A DNA stretch of 29,173 nucleotides from a virus. The notes beneath the pieces are model-generated. The model was not told the origin of the DNA, made no database searches, and worked only from the letters and a program-made list of their open reading frames with translations. Shown here piece after piece: positions 21,676 to 29,160 of this stretch (positions are counted from its first letter, which is position 1; each line of letters begins with the position of its first letter). A program made the position numbers and the translations under genes. The DNA is taken from the IMG/VR virus record IMGVR_UViG_3300017917_003343, positions 1 to 29,173 of that record; one strand, written 5' to 3'.

Positions 21676-22641
21676 ATGGAGTTTGATATCAGCATAACAA
21701 AAGATTTATTATTTTCTAAAGTTTCTCAGGAAGAGGTATTTGAAAAAATATTAGGAATTCAGGTAGTCTATAATAAAAAGATTATAAATCCTCTGAGAAA
21801 AGATTTAAGACCTACGGTAAGTTTTAAGTGGTTTGGAGATACTCTGCTTATGGCAGATTACTCAGGTTGGTTTACAGGTAATTGTATTCAACTTGTGATG
21901 AAACTGAACTACTGCACTTACCAGGAAGCTCTTAAATTTATTTATGATGATTTTAATTTAGCTATTGACAGAACTCCTAAAGATTATTTAAAACCTGCTC
22001 CTGAGAGTACTTTATTTAAAGTATATACAGAGCCTCTTAATGAGATACAGCTTGCATGGTGGAATTCTTTTAAAATAACAAAAGACATTCTTGACCTGTA
22101 TGAAGTGTCTAAGATAAGAGAAGCCCATATAAAGAAATATTCTTATTATTATTTTGACTCAGATCCAGGCTATCACTACACAGTCAGAGATTTACAGGGA
22201 GAGCCCAAAAGTAAATTGTATTTTCCCAACAGACAGGAGTATAGGTTTTTCAGTAATATACCTAAAGACTCCTGGAATATTCAGGGATTATTTCAATTGA
22301 AAACAGAAGCTACAGATTATCTGGTAATAACTAAATCTCTTAAAGATGTAATGGCTATGCACAGATTTGAGATACCTGCAATAGCATTAAATTCAGAAAG
22401 TACTATGCTTTATGAGCCTGTACTTGAGTATTTAAGTAACCGCTATAATAAAATCTATATCAACATGGATTATGATTATGCAGGTATCAGAATGATGAAT
22501 AAGTATAAAAAGAAAGGATTTCCTTTACTGTTCTTTGATAAAACCTATAGTCCTGTAAAGGATTTTGCAGACTATTGTAAATTAACCGATGAATTAACTA
22601 TTAAAAACTTTTTAAATAAAATAAAAAATGAGAACTATTAA
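21676..22641 (+). CDS. DnaG-type (TOPRIM) primase
   Basis: A 321-residue protein with an N-terminal domain shaped like the primase zinc domain ('NPLRKDLRPTVSFKWF' then 'DYSGWFTGNCIQLVM') but without a Cys/His zinc set. The TOPRIM domain is LVITKSLKDVM (216-226) and IYINMDYDYAG (260-270), where Asp265 and Asp267 are the metal-binding DxD pair. The usual first Glu (ExxxD) is Lys220 in TKSLKD. It would make RNA primers for the polymerase. The Lys substitution appears in some Bacteroidota phage primases I recall. It overlaps the ubiquitin-like gene by 14 bases. Confidence 0.85.
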   Translation: MEFDISITKDLLFSKVSQEEVFEKILGIQVVYNKKIINPLRKDLRPTVSFKWFGDTLLMADYSGWFTGNCIQLVMKLNYCTYQEALKFIYDDFNLAIDRTPKDYLKPAPESTLFKVYTEPLNEIQLAWWNSFKITKDILDLYEVSKIREAHIKKYSYYYFDSDPGYHYTVRDLQGEPKSKLYFPNRQEYRFFSNIPKDSWNIQGLFQLKTEATDYLVITKSLKDVMAMHRFEIPAIALNSESTMLYEPVLEYLSNRYNKIYINMDYDYAGIRMMNKYKKKGFPLLFFDKTYSPVKDFADYCKLTDELTIKNFLNKIKNENY

Positions 22642-23203
22642 GTTTGTAAATGACACAGGTTCACCTGTTCGTATTGAAGCTCCTGAAAACATCACAGTTA
22701 ATCAGTTTATTGAGCTTTTGATTGAAAAAGAAAACGTAGCTGTTAATCTTTCTAAAGTAGTATTGACTGAGCTGAAAAGCAAAGCTATTTTTGCTACGGG
22801 AGATGCAATTCTTCCTGATGGAGATTTGCGTTTATTCACCACTATTAAAGACCCTAAAGGTAATGGTAAATTTGATGAGTTGACTCGTAAACAAATTTAC
22901 ACTATTATCAATACTTACAGAACTCTTGATGGTGAAAGAGCTATTGAGCATTTTAGTGCTGAAGGCAACATTACTCAAGTTGCAAGTTGGTTGTTGGTTG
23001 AATTGATTAAAACTTATCGCCCTTCCAATAAATCCCGTGCTGCAATTAATGCAATACTTGAAGGAGATAATACTCCTGCTCCTGTGCGTCCTGCTGCTCC
23101 CAAAAAGACAGCAGCTTCAAGTGGATTGACTGAAGATGCTGATTTTGCAGCCCTCCGTGCTGCTCAGGCTTCTTTTAATCCAAGTTTAACACGTAAGTCC
23201 TAA
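22628..23203 (+). CDS. Ubiquitin-like (beta-grasp) protein with long tail
   Basis: A 191-residue protein. Residues 1-75 have a beta-grasp pattern: strand MRTIKFVNDT, strand SPVRIEA, helix NQFIELLIEKENV, strand KAIFATGDA, and the turn-strand ILPDGDLRLFTTI seen in ubiquitin-like and PRTRC-C-like proteins. A helical part (82-130) and a Pro/Ala-rich linker (149-163) follow; the end is LTRKS, with no Gly-Gly. In the ubiquitin system such a protein is adenylated by E1 and transferred to E2. Without a terminal Gly it may need cleavage (perhaps at the GNG at 78-80) or may serve another role. A primase gene overlaps it and a terminator follows. Frequent CGT and CTG codons suggest high expression. Confidence 0.55.
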   Translation: MRTIKFVNDTGSPVRIEAPENITVNQFIELLIEKENVAVNLSKVVLTELKSKAIFATGDAILPDGDLRLFTTIKDPKGNGKFDELTRKQIYTIINTYRTLDGERAIEHFSAEGNITQVASWLLVELIKTYRPSNKSRAAINAILEGDNTPAPVRPAAPKKTAASSGLTEDADFAALRAAQASFNPSLTRKS

Positions 23204-23210
23204 TCTAAAG

Positions 23211-23235
23211 GGGGGAGAGAAATCTCCCCCTTTTT
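23211..23235 (+). terminator. Intrinsic terminator after the ubiquitin-like gene
   Basis: GGGGGAGA (23211-23218), a GAAA tetraloop, and TCTCCCCC (23223-23230), then TTTTT. The perfect 8-bp stem and tetraloop make this a very strong terminator. It separates the ubiquitin-like gene from the E2/JAB/E1 genes, so the latter should be transcribed at a lower level. Confidence 0.9.
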
Positions 23236-23247
23236 ATTTTAATTATT

Positions 23248-24111
23248 ATGAATGTAAGAGAAACATTAGAAAAACTGATAGAAGAAGACGGTCTTGATAA
23301 TATATCTTTAAATGAAAATAGTTTTACAATATATTTTGGAGACGTTCTTAATACAGAAACACAAACAGGAAACACTTATTATTTACTTGATACCTATGTA
23401 CAGATTCCTTATAGCTTAGAAGATGGACATGTAAAGTTACATAGAGGTATAGTAAATGAATATGAAACAGGTGGTCCTGATGAAGATTATAACTACTCAG
23501 GTTTTGTGCATTATGGTGGGACTCACTTTTGTTGGGGTCAATGTGGTGTAGATGCTATCTTAAAAAATGCAAGATTAGAAAATGCTTTTACTGAAGATAC
23601 TTATTATTCTCTTGTACTTCATTTCCAAAAGTATCTAGCTACATCTTCCCATGACTCAGGAGCAAGAACTTCTTTATTTAAAAAACTGGATTTGCCTGAT
23701 TCTGTAAAATCTACAATACATATTCCTACTAAAGTAAGGTATATTAATGACCTTCCTTTTATATCAGAGTACACAGAGATTACAAAGACTTCTGGTAGTA
23801 TGAGCGTAGATTATTCTAAACCATATAAACATGTGATTAAAGAAGATAGAAATAAACAATTTACTTACAAAGGAGAAATTATTACTCCTAAAGTAGTAAA
23901 GCATTATATGAAGGAAGACACTAAATTAGATATTGAAACAAAATTTACAAGTCCTTCAAAGTTTTTTGAATTAGTAGAAGAATACAAATTAAAAAAAGTT
24001 AAAAATGAAATTAATAATAAAAAAAGAATTACTCTCCAAAATTGCCTACATAAACTCACAGATACACAACATAGAGTGGATGGGGGTATTCGCATACAAA
24101 GCCAAGGGTAA
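23248..24111 (+). CDS. E2-like (ubiquitin-conjugating fold) candidate
   Basis: A 287-residue protein starting MNVRETLEKLIEEDGLDNIS. The middle, GFVHYGGTHFCWGQCG (85-100), followed by a helix, looks like the prokaryotic E2 flap 'H...CxG': H88 and H93 with Cys95 or Cys99 as possible active site. E2 would accept a ubiquitin-like protein from E1. The call rests mainly on placement between a beta-grasp gene and JAB and E1 genes. The frame overlaps the JAB gene by 107 bases. At 23991-23997 an in-phase A-AAA-AAA slippery run lies just before a -1 frame stop (TAA 24000-24002), so the natural end may be near 24002. Sequencing error in the A-run is an alternative. Confidence 0.4.
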   Translation: MNVRETLEKLIEEDGLDNISLNENSFTIYFGDVLNTETQTGNTYYLLDTYVQIPYSLEDGHVKLHRGIVNEYETGGPDEDYNYSGFVHYGGTHFCWGQCGVDAILKNARLENAFTEDTYYSLVLHFQKYLATSSHDSGARTSLFKKLDLPDSVKSTIHIPTKVRYINDLPFISEYTEITKTSGSMSVDYSKPYKHVIKEDRNKQFTYKGEIITPKVVKHYMKEDTKLDIETKFTSPSKFFELVEEYKLKKVKNEINNKKRITLQNCLHKLTDTQHRVDGGIRIQSQG

Positions 24112-26102
24112 ATTCCCTTCCAGTTTTGTAATGGAAGCAGTTGATGTATTTTTGGTAGCTAAAGGTTCTGCTGCAGAAGTAGGATATAAAGTTACCGCAG
24201 ATTTAATGGGAGATTTGGATGAAGCAGGACTATTGGAAGAAGGTGTGTACAGAGGTCTTATACATTTGTGAAAGAGTGTCATTAATCAGTAATGGTTAAA
24301 AGTAAACAGGATGAATTGCTGGAACGGGTACAGAAAGCCTCAATCAGCAGCCAAGCTATAAGTACACTTATAGAAGGTTCAACGACTACCTGAGCAGTAT
24401 AGTCTGCTTAATAACAGGAAGTAGCTATTAGTAGTGTAATAGTGAAAAAGCGTCCTGCCCCTAACATTATATTAGGGTGAAGATATAGTCTGGTCTTGTA
24501 TAATTTTCTGAAAAGAAGTATGGTTAATTCTACTTTGAATTTTATCATATTTTCTTTTTAAATAAAAGTTTAAATGATTATAACAATTTAAAAATTGAAC
24601 AATTTGTTCTTTTTTACACAAGCTTAATATATAAGTTTTATTAAAAACTAAATTTTTTTGAATATTAAGATGATTTAAAATTCCAGTAAGAAGTTCTTTT
24701 GTGCCTCTTATTGAAATTTGAATACTATAAGATGGATAATATTTATTATTTGTTTTTTTTATTTTGCCTTTTGGTAATAAAACACTTCCATCTCCATCAA
24801 AATATCCAATAATAAATGAATTTCTAAACTCATAAGGAATGTTTTTTATAATATTTCCAATTGTCAAAGATTTACGATTAAAAATTCCTAAATTATTCAA
24901 ATCTTGAATTAATTTAGGGTTTGATAAAGTAAATCTTATATGGGAAGTCATTTCATCAGAGCCCTTATATAAAGGACGAATAATATTAATAAGAGGTTTT
25001 TTACATCCTATTTCTCTTTTAAGAGTATCTAATATTTCTTTGTCTTTTTTATGAATAGTAATTGTTAAAGTATTTTTTACAATTCCTCCATCTGCTGCAA
25101 TAAATCCTAAAAAATAAGCTTTTAAAGAAGTGTCTATATTTTGAAAATATCTTACATTTCCTTGGTCAGGCCTAAATTTATATCCTAACTTATTACACAT
25201 TTGTTGGGTTGAACAATAGACTAAATTAAGCAAATTAGATATTTCATTAGGTGTTTTACCTTCTTCTAAAAAAGATAAAATTTCTTTTTTAAAATTAGAA
25301 GGAACATTTTTGTTTTTCATTGTAGATATTACTTATAATCATTATAACGATAAAATAAAATACAAGTTACATTACGTCGCATCATAATATGGCTACCAAC
25401 TTTTCAGGCACAGACTATGAGCAACTGAAACTTGCCTGTCAGAGTAATCCATATTATCTCTCAGTAGTAGTAAACAATGTACTTGACTTTACTGCTAAAG
25501 TTGCTATTGAATCTAAAGAAGTGTTAAATGGCTACAGCTATTTTAAGACACCTAATAACAAAGAAGTAAAGACTCCCAAGACATATACTAAAACAACATT
25601 TGAAGTAATTGAGGTAGGTGTAGAATGTCAATGGCCTGATTATATGCTGACAGTAGATGAGCAGATTAACAATATTCAAAAGTATTCTCCTGCTCCTACT
25701 TATGCAAATGGTTATTCATGGAATTCTCCTGCTTATAATGCATATTCTCATAACCAACAGTACAAGAATAACTATCAAAAAAGAGATGCTTGGGAATTGC
25801 CTTTACAATATTATGATGCTCCAAAAACAACTCCTGCTTCTAAGCCTGCAGTCCCTGTAGTAGAAGAAGAAGATGAGTATGAATTGTATGCACAGCACAT
25901 TGAGACAATTGTAGAAGTTCTTAAAACTGAAAAACTTGATTACAAAAAGTTTGCAGATACTTTATTGTCTACTTGTGATGAAGCAGGAATTCCTTATCAG
26001 TTTTTATGGGAATATCTTTTGACTGAAACTGTAATCAGTGAAGAGTATGATAATAAAGTGGTAGAATATTTAGAACCTATTATATACAAAGAAGTAAAAT
26101 GA
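24005..26102 (+). CDS. JAB/MPN (JAMM) isopeptidase, split by a group I intron
   Basis: Exon 1 is 24005-24265 and exon 2 is 25377-26102; joined they encode 328 residues. JAMM metalloproteases cut ubiquitin-like proteins at isopeptide or C-terminal bonds. The spliced motif is complete: E24 (IEWMGVFAY), then GLIH/SHHNMATNFSGTD giving H87-x-H89-x7-S97-x2-D100. The intron lies exactly between the H87 and S88 codons. Unspliced, translation of exon 1 stops at 24271, two codons later (Leu-stop), and an ATG at 25389 gives a C-terminal part lacking H87, H89 and E24. Residues 101-328 are a variable region with an acidic stretch (VVEEEDEYELYAQHIE). It overlaps the E1-like gene by 4 bases (ATGA). Confidence 0.93.
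24266..25376 (+). mobile_element. Group I intron in the JAMM gene
   Basis: The 1111-base element starts after a U (24265) and ends in G (25376). The core, near its 5' end, matches the dnaB intron: GAATTGCTGG (24313-24322), AATCAGCAGCCAAGCT (24342-24357), AGAAGGTTCAACGACTA (24372-24388) and GAAGATATAGTC (24479-24490). A CATTA/TAATG hairpin lies near 24280-24294, and GTGT at 24276-24279 can pair with exon ACAU using U-G at the splice site. Splicing restores the JAMM motif. The nuclease gene sits after the core, antisense. Confidence 0.9.
24472..25320 (-). CDS. LAGLIDADG homing endonuclease, antisense within the intron
   Basis: A 282-residue protein on the strand opposite to the host gene. Two LAGLIDADG helices, AYFLGFIAADGGI and SFIIGYFDGDGSV, each end in a metal-binding Asp, as in single-chain enzymes. 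An N-terminal helix-turn-helix (FKKEILSFLEEGKTPNEISN) adds DNA contact. It would cut an intronless JAMM gene. Its last codons and stop (24472-24474) overlap the conserved GAAGATATAGTC of the intron core, so the reverse complement of that catalytic segment codes for protein. Its promoter should be in 25321-25376 on the minus strand; no good TAnnTTTG box is seen. Confidence 0.92.
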   Translation of the reverse strand: MKNKNVPSNFKKEILSFLEEGKTPNEISNLLNLVYCSTQQMCNKLGYKFRPDQGNVRYFQNIDTSLKAYFLGFIAADGGIVKNTLTITIHKKDKEILDTLKREIGCKKPLINIIRPLYKGSDEMTSHIRFTLSNPKLIQDLNNLGIFNRKSLTIGNIIKNIPYEFRNSFIIGYFDGDGSVLLPKGKIKKTNNKYYPSYSIQISIRGTKELLTGILNHLNIQKNLVFNKTYILSLCKKEQIVQFLNCYNHLNFYLKRKYDKIQSRINHTSFQKIIQDQTISSP

Positions 26103-26794
26103 GTGGAGTACAATTTAGATTTGAAGGTGCATCTTGGTATCCTTTAATGAAAAGTAAAAAAGCAGTTATTGCAGGTGCAGGTGCTACAGGTTCTTTTTTT
26201 GCATTTTTCTTGGCAAGAGCAGGAGTACCAAATATATCAATAATAGATTTTGATACATTTGAGCCTCATAACTTAGGGTCTCAAATGATTTCTTATGATG
26301 CTGTAGGACAAAATAAAGCAGAAGCAGTAGCAAATATGCTTGGGCAGTTTACAAATGCTTCTAATATAAAACGCCACAATAACAGACTTGAAGAAATATC
26401 TTCAGGATATGCTTATAAATGGAATGATATATATGTATCTGCAATAGACTCTATGAGTGCAAGAAAAGAAATGTTTGAGTCTTTCTTAAATACTTACGAT
26501 GTTAATCCTATATTTATAGACACAAGGATTTCTGCAGAGTATTGGGAAGTATATGCTGTTACAAAAAATAATAAATCTGCTATTGACAGGTACAGAGAAA
26601 CTTTGTTTAGTGATGACCAAGGCAATACAGGGGCCTGTAACTATCAACAGTCTTCTCACTCAGCTGCAGGAGCTGCAATACAAGGTGTAGAATTAATTAC
26701 TAACTATCTTAACAACATTTTGATGGATGATGATTATCTTCCTTTTAAATGTTCTAAAGATTTAAGAACACAGAATTACAATGTTATCTATTAA
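26099..26794 (+). CDS. ThiF/E1-like adenylating enzyme
   Basis: A 231-residue Rossmann-type protein. The nucleotide-binding loop is GAGATGS (26-32), followed by IIDFDTFEPHNLGSQ with Asp50 and Asp52 and the N58-Leu motif, close to the usual 'DxD...NLxRQ' of E1 enzymes, and QNKAEA with Lys73. SAIDSMSAR (114-122) is the second conserved block. A single well-placed Cys180 (GACNYQQSSHSAAGAA) is the likely thioester site. E1-like proteins activate the C-terminal Gly of beta-grasp proteins by adenylation. It overlaps the JAMM gene by 4 bases and the next gene by 14, so it belongs to the same transcript. Confidence 0.9.
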   Translation: MSGVQFRFEGASWYPLMKSKKAVIAGAGATGSFFAFFLARAGVPNISIIDFDTFEPHNLGSQMISYDAVGQNKAEAVANMLGQFTNASNIKRHNNRLEEISSGYAYKWNDIYVSAIDSMSARKEMFESFLNTYDVNPIFIDTRISAEYWEVYAVTKNNKSAIDRYRETLFSDDQGNTGACNYQQSSHSAAGAAIQGVELITNYLNNILMDDDYLPFKCSKDLRTQNYNVIY

Positions 26795-27521
26795 AAGTAA
26801 ATTCCAATTATTTATTCCTTTTATTAACCAAGAAAATATCATGCATTATTTTGGGCTTCAGTATGTAAAAGTTTACAAAAGAAAAACTTCCAGATTATTA
26901 TACTGCTTGTTAAATCCAAAAAGAACAAGATTTGATTTTGCTGCAGGTGATACTGCTTTAAAATGTGTTTCAGGTTTAATATACAATGAAAATAATGTAC
27001 TTGCAGGCGGTTATTATATGATTAACCCCGTAATTAAAGAGTTTTTACATTTGTATAATTTTTCAAATCATTCTGTTTGTATATTTAATAAAGATACTCT
27101 TACTGAAAGGAATATAAAGTTTTTGTCAAGTGCTCTTTCTTATGAAAAACCTTCTTTTGTAAGTGGATTTTTATTTAATATGCTGGTTAATCAAGACCTT
27201 AAATCTTTTATGGATTCATTGCCTAAAGATGTAATAGAAAGCATTGTTACAGAGTGGGCAGTAAGACAAGATTTCCATTCTGGAGATTGGCAATATGACC
27301 CTGAAACAGGAGTTCAGTTTAACAGGTCTGTAGAAGAAGTACTAGCTGAAATAAAACAAGAAGAAGTTGAAACGCCTGAAAATGAACCCATAGCAGTAGC
27401 AGAAGGTGTTGCTTTAGATTTGACTGTAACACCTGATGACAGGATTACAATAATAAATCCTGATACAATTGTTACTGATGCAGATGTTACAGCATTTTTA
27501 GACGCAATAACTAATGGCTAA
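26781..27521 (+). CDS. Unrecognised protein in the ubiquitin-like operon, 246 aa
   Basis: Begins MLSIKSKFQLFIPFINQENI. The N-terminal 150 residues look like an alpha/beta domain with FDFAAGDTALKCVSGLIYNE. The second half is acidic, ending FLDAITNG with a Gly at the C terminus. I do not recognise a family. The 14-base overlap with E1 and 8-base overlap with the following nuclease tie it to the E1/JAMM operon, so it may be a target, adaptor or an E2/PRTRC-B-type component. Confidence 0.7.
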   Translation: MLSIKSKFQLFIPFINQENIMHYFGLQYVKVYKRKTSRLLYCLLNPKRTRFDFAAGDTALKCVSGLIYNENNVLAGGYYMINPVIKEFLHLYNFSNHSVCIFNKDTLTERNIKFLSSALSYEKPSFVSGFLFNMLVNQDLKSFMDSLPKDVIESIVTEWAVRQDFHSGDWQYDPETGVQFNRSVEEVLAEIKQEEVETPENEPIAVAEGVALDLTVTPDDRITIINPDTIVTDADVTAFLDAITNG

Positions 27522-28053
27522 AAGAACTCAAACATTGAGCTATCAAGGAATACTATGTGATTCTTTTGAAGAAGTATATATGCTGATGTATCTTTTTGAG
27601 TTACAAGAAAAGGGGCTTATCTTTGATATAGAGAGAGCCCCTTCTTTTGTTCTCTCACAAGAAGTTGCAGAAGTGTACCAAGAAGAAGTAATACTTAAAA
27701 CTAAGACTAAGATTGTACAAAAGAAAAAAGTACTGCTGAAACAACATGTTTACACTCCTGAGTTTACTGTAAATATACATAAACTAAACTTATTTTACCA
27801 CAAAGATTCTAAAGCTTATTTAGAGGTAAAGCCTGTGTATGACCAGAATAATATGACAAGGCTATTCAAAATAAATCAAAAGTGGATGTATCAGAAGTTT
27901 GGTATTATGGTAAATTTAGTAACTCCTGAGATACTATTTCAGCAGACATTTACTCCCAAGAAGTATTTAAAAACAGCTACAGGTAAACAAAGAAAAATTA
28001 AATGGAAAATTAAAACAATTGAGGATTGGTTATATGAGCAAGGACAAGGATAA
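27514..28053 (+). CDS. PD-(D/E)XK nuclease-like protein
   Basis: A 179-residue protein with a possible restriction-like fold: Glu-rich helix DSFEEVYMLMYLF (Glu19/20), YTPEF with Glu83, LEVKP (Glu104-x-Lys106), then a helix NQKWMYQKFG. This order matches the PD-(D/E)XK core, with Glu in place of the first Asp. Similar small phage nucleases act on branched or damaged DNA. It is next to another nuclease gene, consistent with a recombination or resolution role. Substrate unknown. Confidence 0.65.
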   Translation: MAKRTQTLSYQGILCDSFEEVYMLMYLFELQEKGLIFDIERAPSFVLSQEVAEVYQEEVILKTKTKIVQKKKVLLKQHVYTPEFTVNIHKLNLFYHKDSKAYLEVKPVYDQNNMTRLFKINQKWMYQKFGIMVNLVTPEILFQQTFTPKKYLKTATGKQRKIKWKIKTIEDWLYEQGQG

Positions 28054-28243
28054 TTTTATAGGATTTAAAACTAACAAAGATTCAAGAGAAAAAGCTTTGC
28101 AGTTTAAAAGCCCTGATACTTCTAAACTAGAAGCAATACAATTTGATAAAAATACAATTGTATATTTTAAGAAAGGCACTCCCAAAGAAAAGATAAAAAG
28201 AAAATTAGAAATTTATAAAAATTCAAAATATTCATGGGAATAG
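28034..28243 (+). CDS. Small basic hypothetical protein, 69 aa
   Basis: Start at ATG 28034 (MSKDKDNFIGFKTNKDSREK), which overlaps the nuclease gene by 20 bases. Lys-rich, with beta-prone middle and helical end. No motif is seen; it lies between two nuclease genes. Confidence 0.6.
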   Translation: MSKDKDNFIGFKTNKDSREKALQFKSPDTSKLEAIQFDKNTIVYFKKGTPKEKIKRKLEIYKNSKYSWE

Positions 28244-29160
28244 AATATGTAAGTTACTCAAGATTGAGTACATTAGACAAAGGGCTTTTCTTATTTAAAA
28301 GAAAATACATTGATGGAATCCAGACAGAAAGAGATTCTAAAGCCCTTTCACTTGGAGCTGCAGCTGATTGTCTGCTTACTACTCCTGATAAATTTTATAA
28401 ACTGTTCACAGTATCTACTGTGACTAAACCTACGGGACAGATGGGAGATTTTGTAGACAATTTAATTAAGACAGGAAGCACAGAACTTGCTTATGAAGCT
28501 GCAGGTTTTAAAAGAGATTCATTAGAAAAGGTACTATCAAGATTTGAAACAGAAGGCAAAGATTATTATGAATTTACATTGGCAGCTGAAGGTAAAACAA
28601 TCCTCAGTTTTGAAGAGTTTACAAAAGCGCAGGGTATTGCAGAGAGCTTTAAGAATGGTAAATATACATCGTATCTATTTACTGAGCAATTAGGAATAGA
28701 AAGACAATATCAAGCTTCTTTTGAAGTGTATGTACCAGTGATTGACAGGACTGTTAAAGGTATAATAGATATTTTGGATATTGACCATGAACGTAAGCAC
28801 ATTGTAATTACAGATATAAAGACAACTTCTAAGTCAGTGCTTTCATTTGGTAGGGAAGTATTTGAATGGCGGTATGATATTCAGGCATTTCTTTACTATA
28901 TGGCTGTAGATGCCATGTATCCTGATTATACTATTCACATGCAATATGCAGTAGAGAATTCTGAATACCTCAATATACCTGTAATTTGGAAAATGCCTTT
29001 ATACTATATTACAAGTCATGCACATTATGAGCCCATAATAGTAAATGACAGGCAATACAAAACTGTGAAACAATTGCTTAAGGAGTTATCGTATTATGAA
29101 GAAGAAGGATTTGATGAGTATTATGAGAGTGCGATAAATGAAGGTAAATTTACAGTTTAA
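28234..29160 (+). CDS. RecB/Cas4-type PD-(D/E)XK exonuclease
   Basis: A 308-residue nuclease. The N terminus has YSRLSTL and the SLGAAADCLL (39-48) stretch typical of the fold. The active-site series is GIIDIL with Asp179, ITDIKTT with Asp194 and Lys196, and the RYDIQAFLYY helix with Tyr214 and Gln217. This is the arrangement of phage exonucleases that process double-strand ends for Sak4/SSB-type annealing, which fits the Sak4-like and SSB-like genes upstream. It starts within the previous gene (10-base overlap). Confidence 0.88.
   Translation: MGIEYVSYSRLSTLDKGLFLFKRKYIDGIQTERDSKALSLGAAADCLLTTPDKFYKLFTVSTVTKPTGQMGDFVDNLIKTGSTELAYEAAGFKRDSLEKVLSRFETEGKDYYEFTLAAEGKTILSFEEFTKAQGIAESFKNGKYTSYLFTEQLGIERQYQASFEVYVPVIDRTVKGIIDILDIDHERKHIVITDIKTTSKSVLSFGREVFEWRYDIQAFLYYMAVDAMYPDYTIHMQYAVENSEYLNIPVIWKMPLYYITSHAHYEPIIVNDRQYKTVKQLLKELSYYEEEGFDEYYESAINEGKFTV

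Noticed and set aside
24046-24282. Leftward frame over the JAMM exon 1
   Set aside because: It is a shadow of exon 1, low complexity, without motif or start context.
17399-25376. Inteins instead of introns in dnaB and the JAMM gene
   Set aside because: Stops interrupt both insertions, group I core segments are present, and no Cys/Ser...HN splicing motifs are seen.
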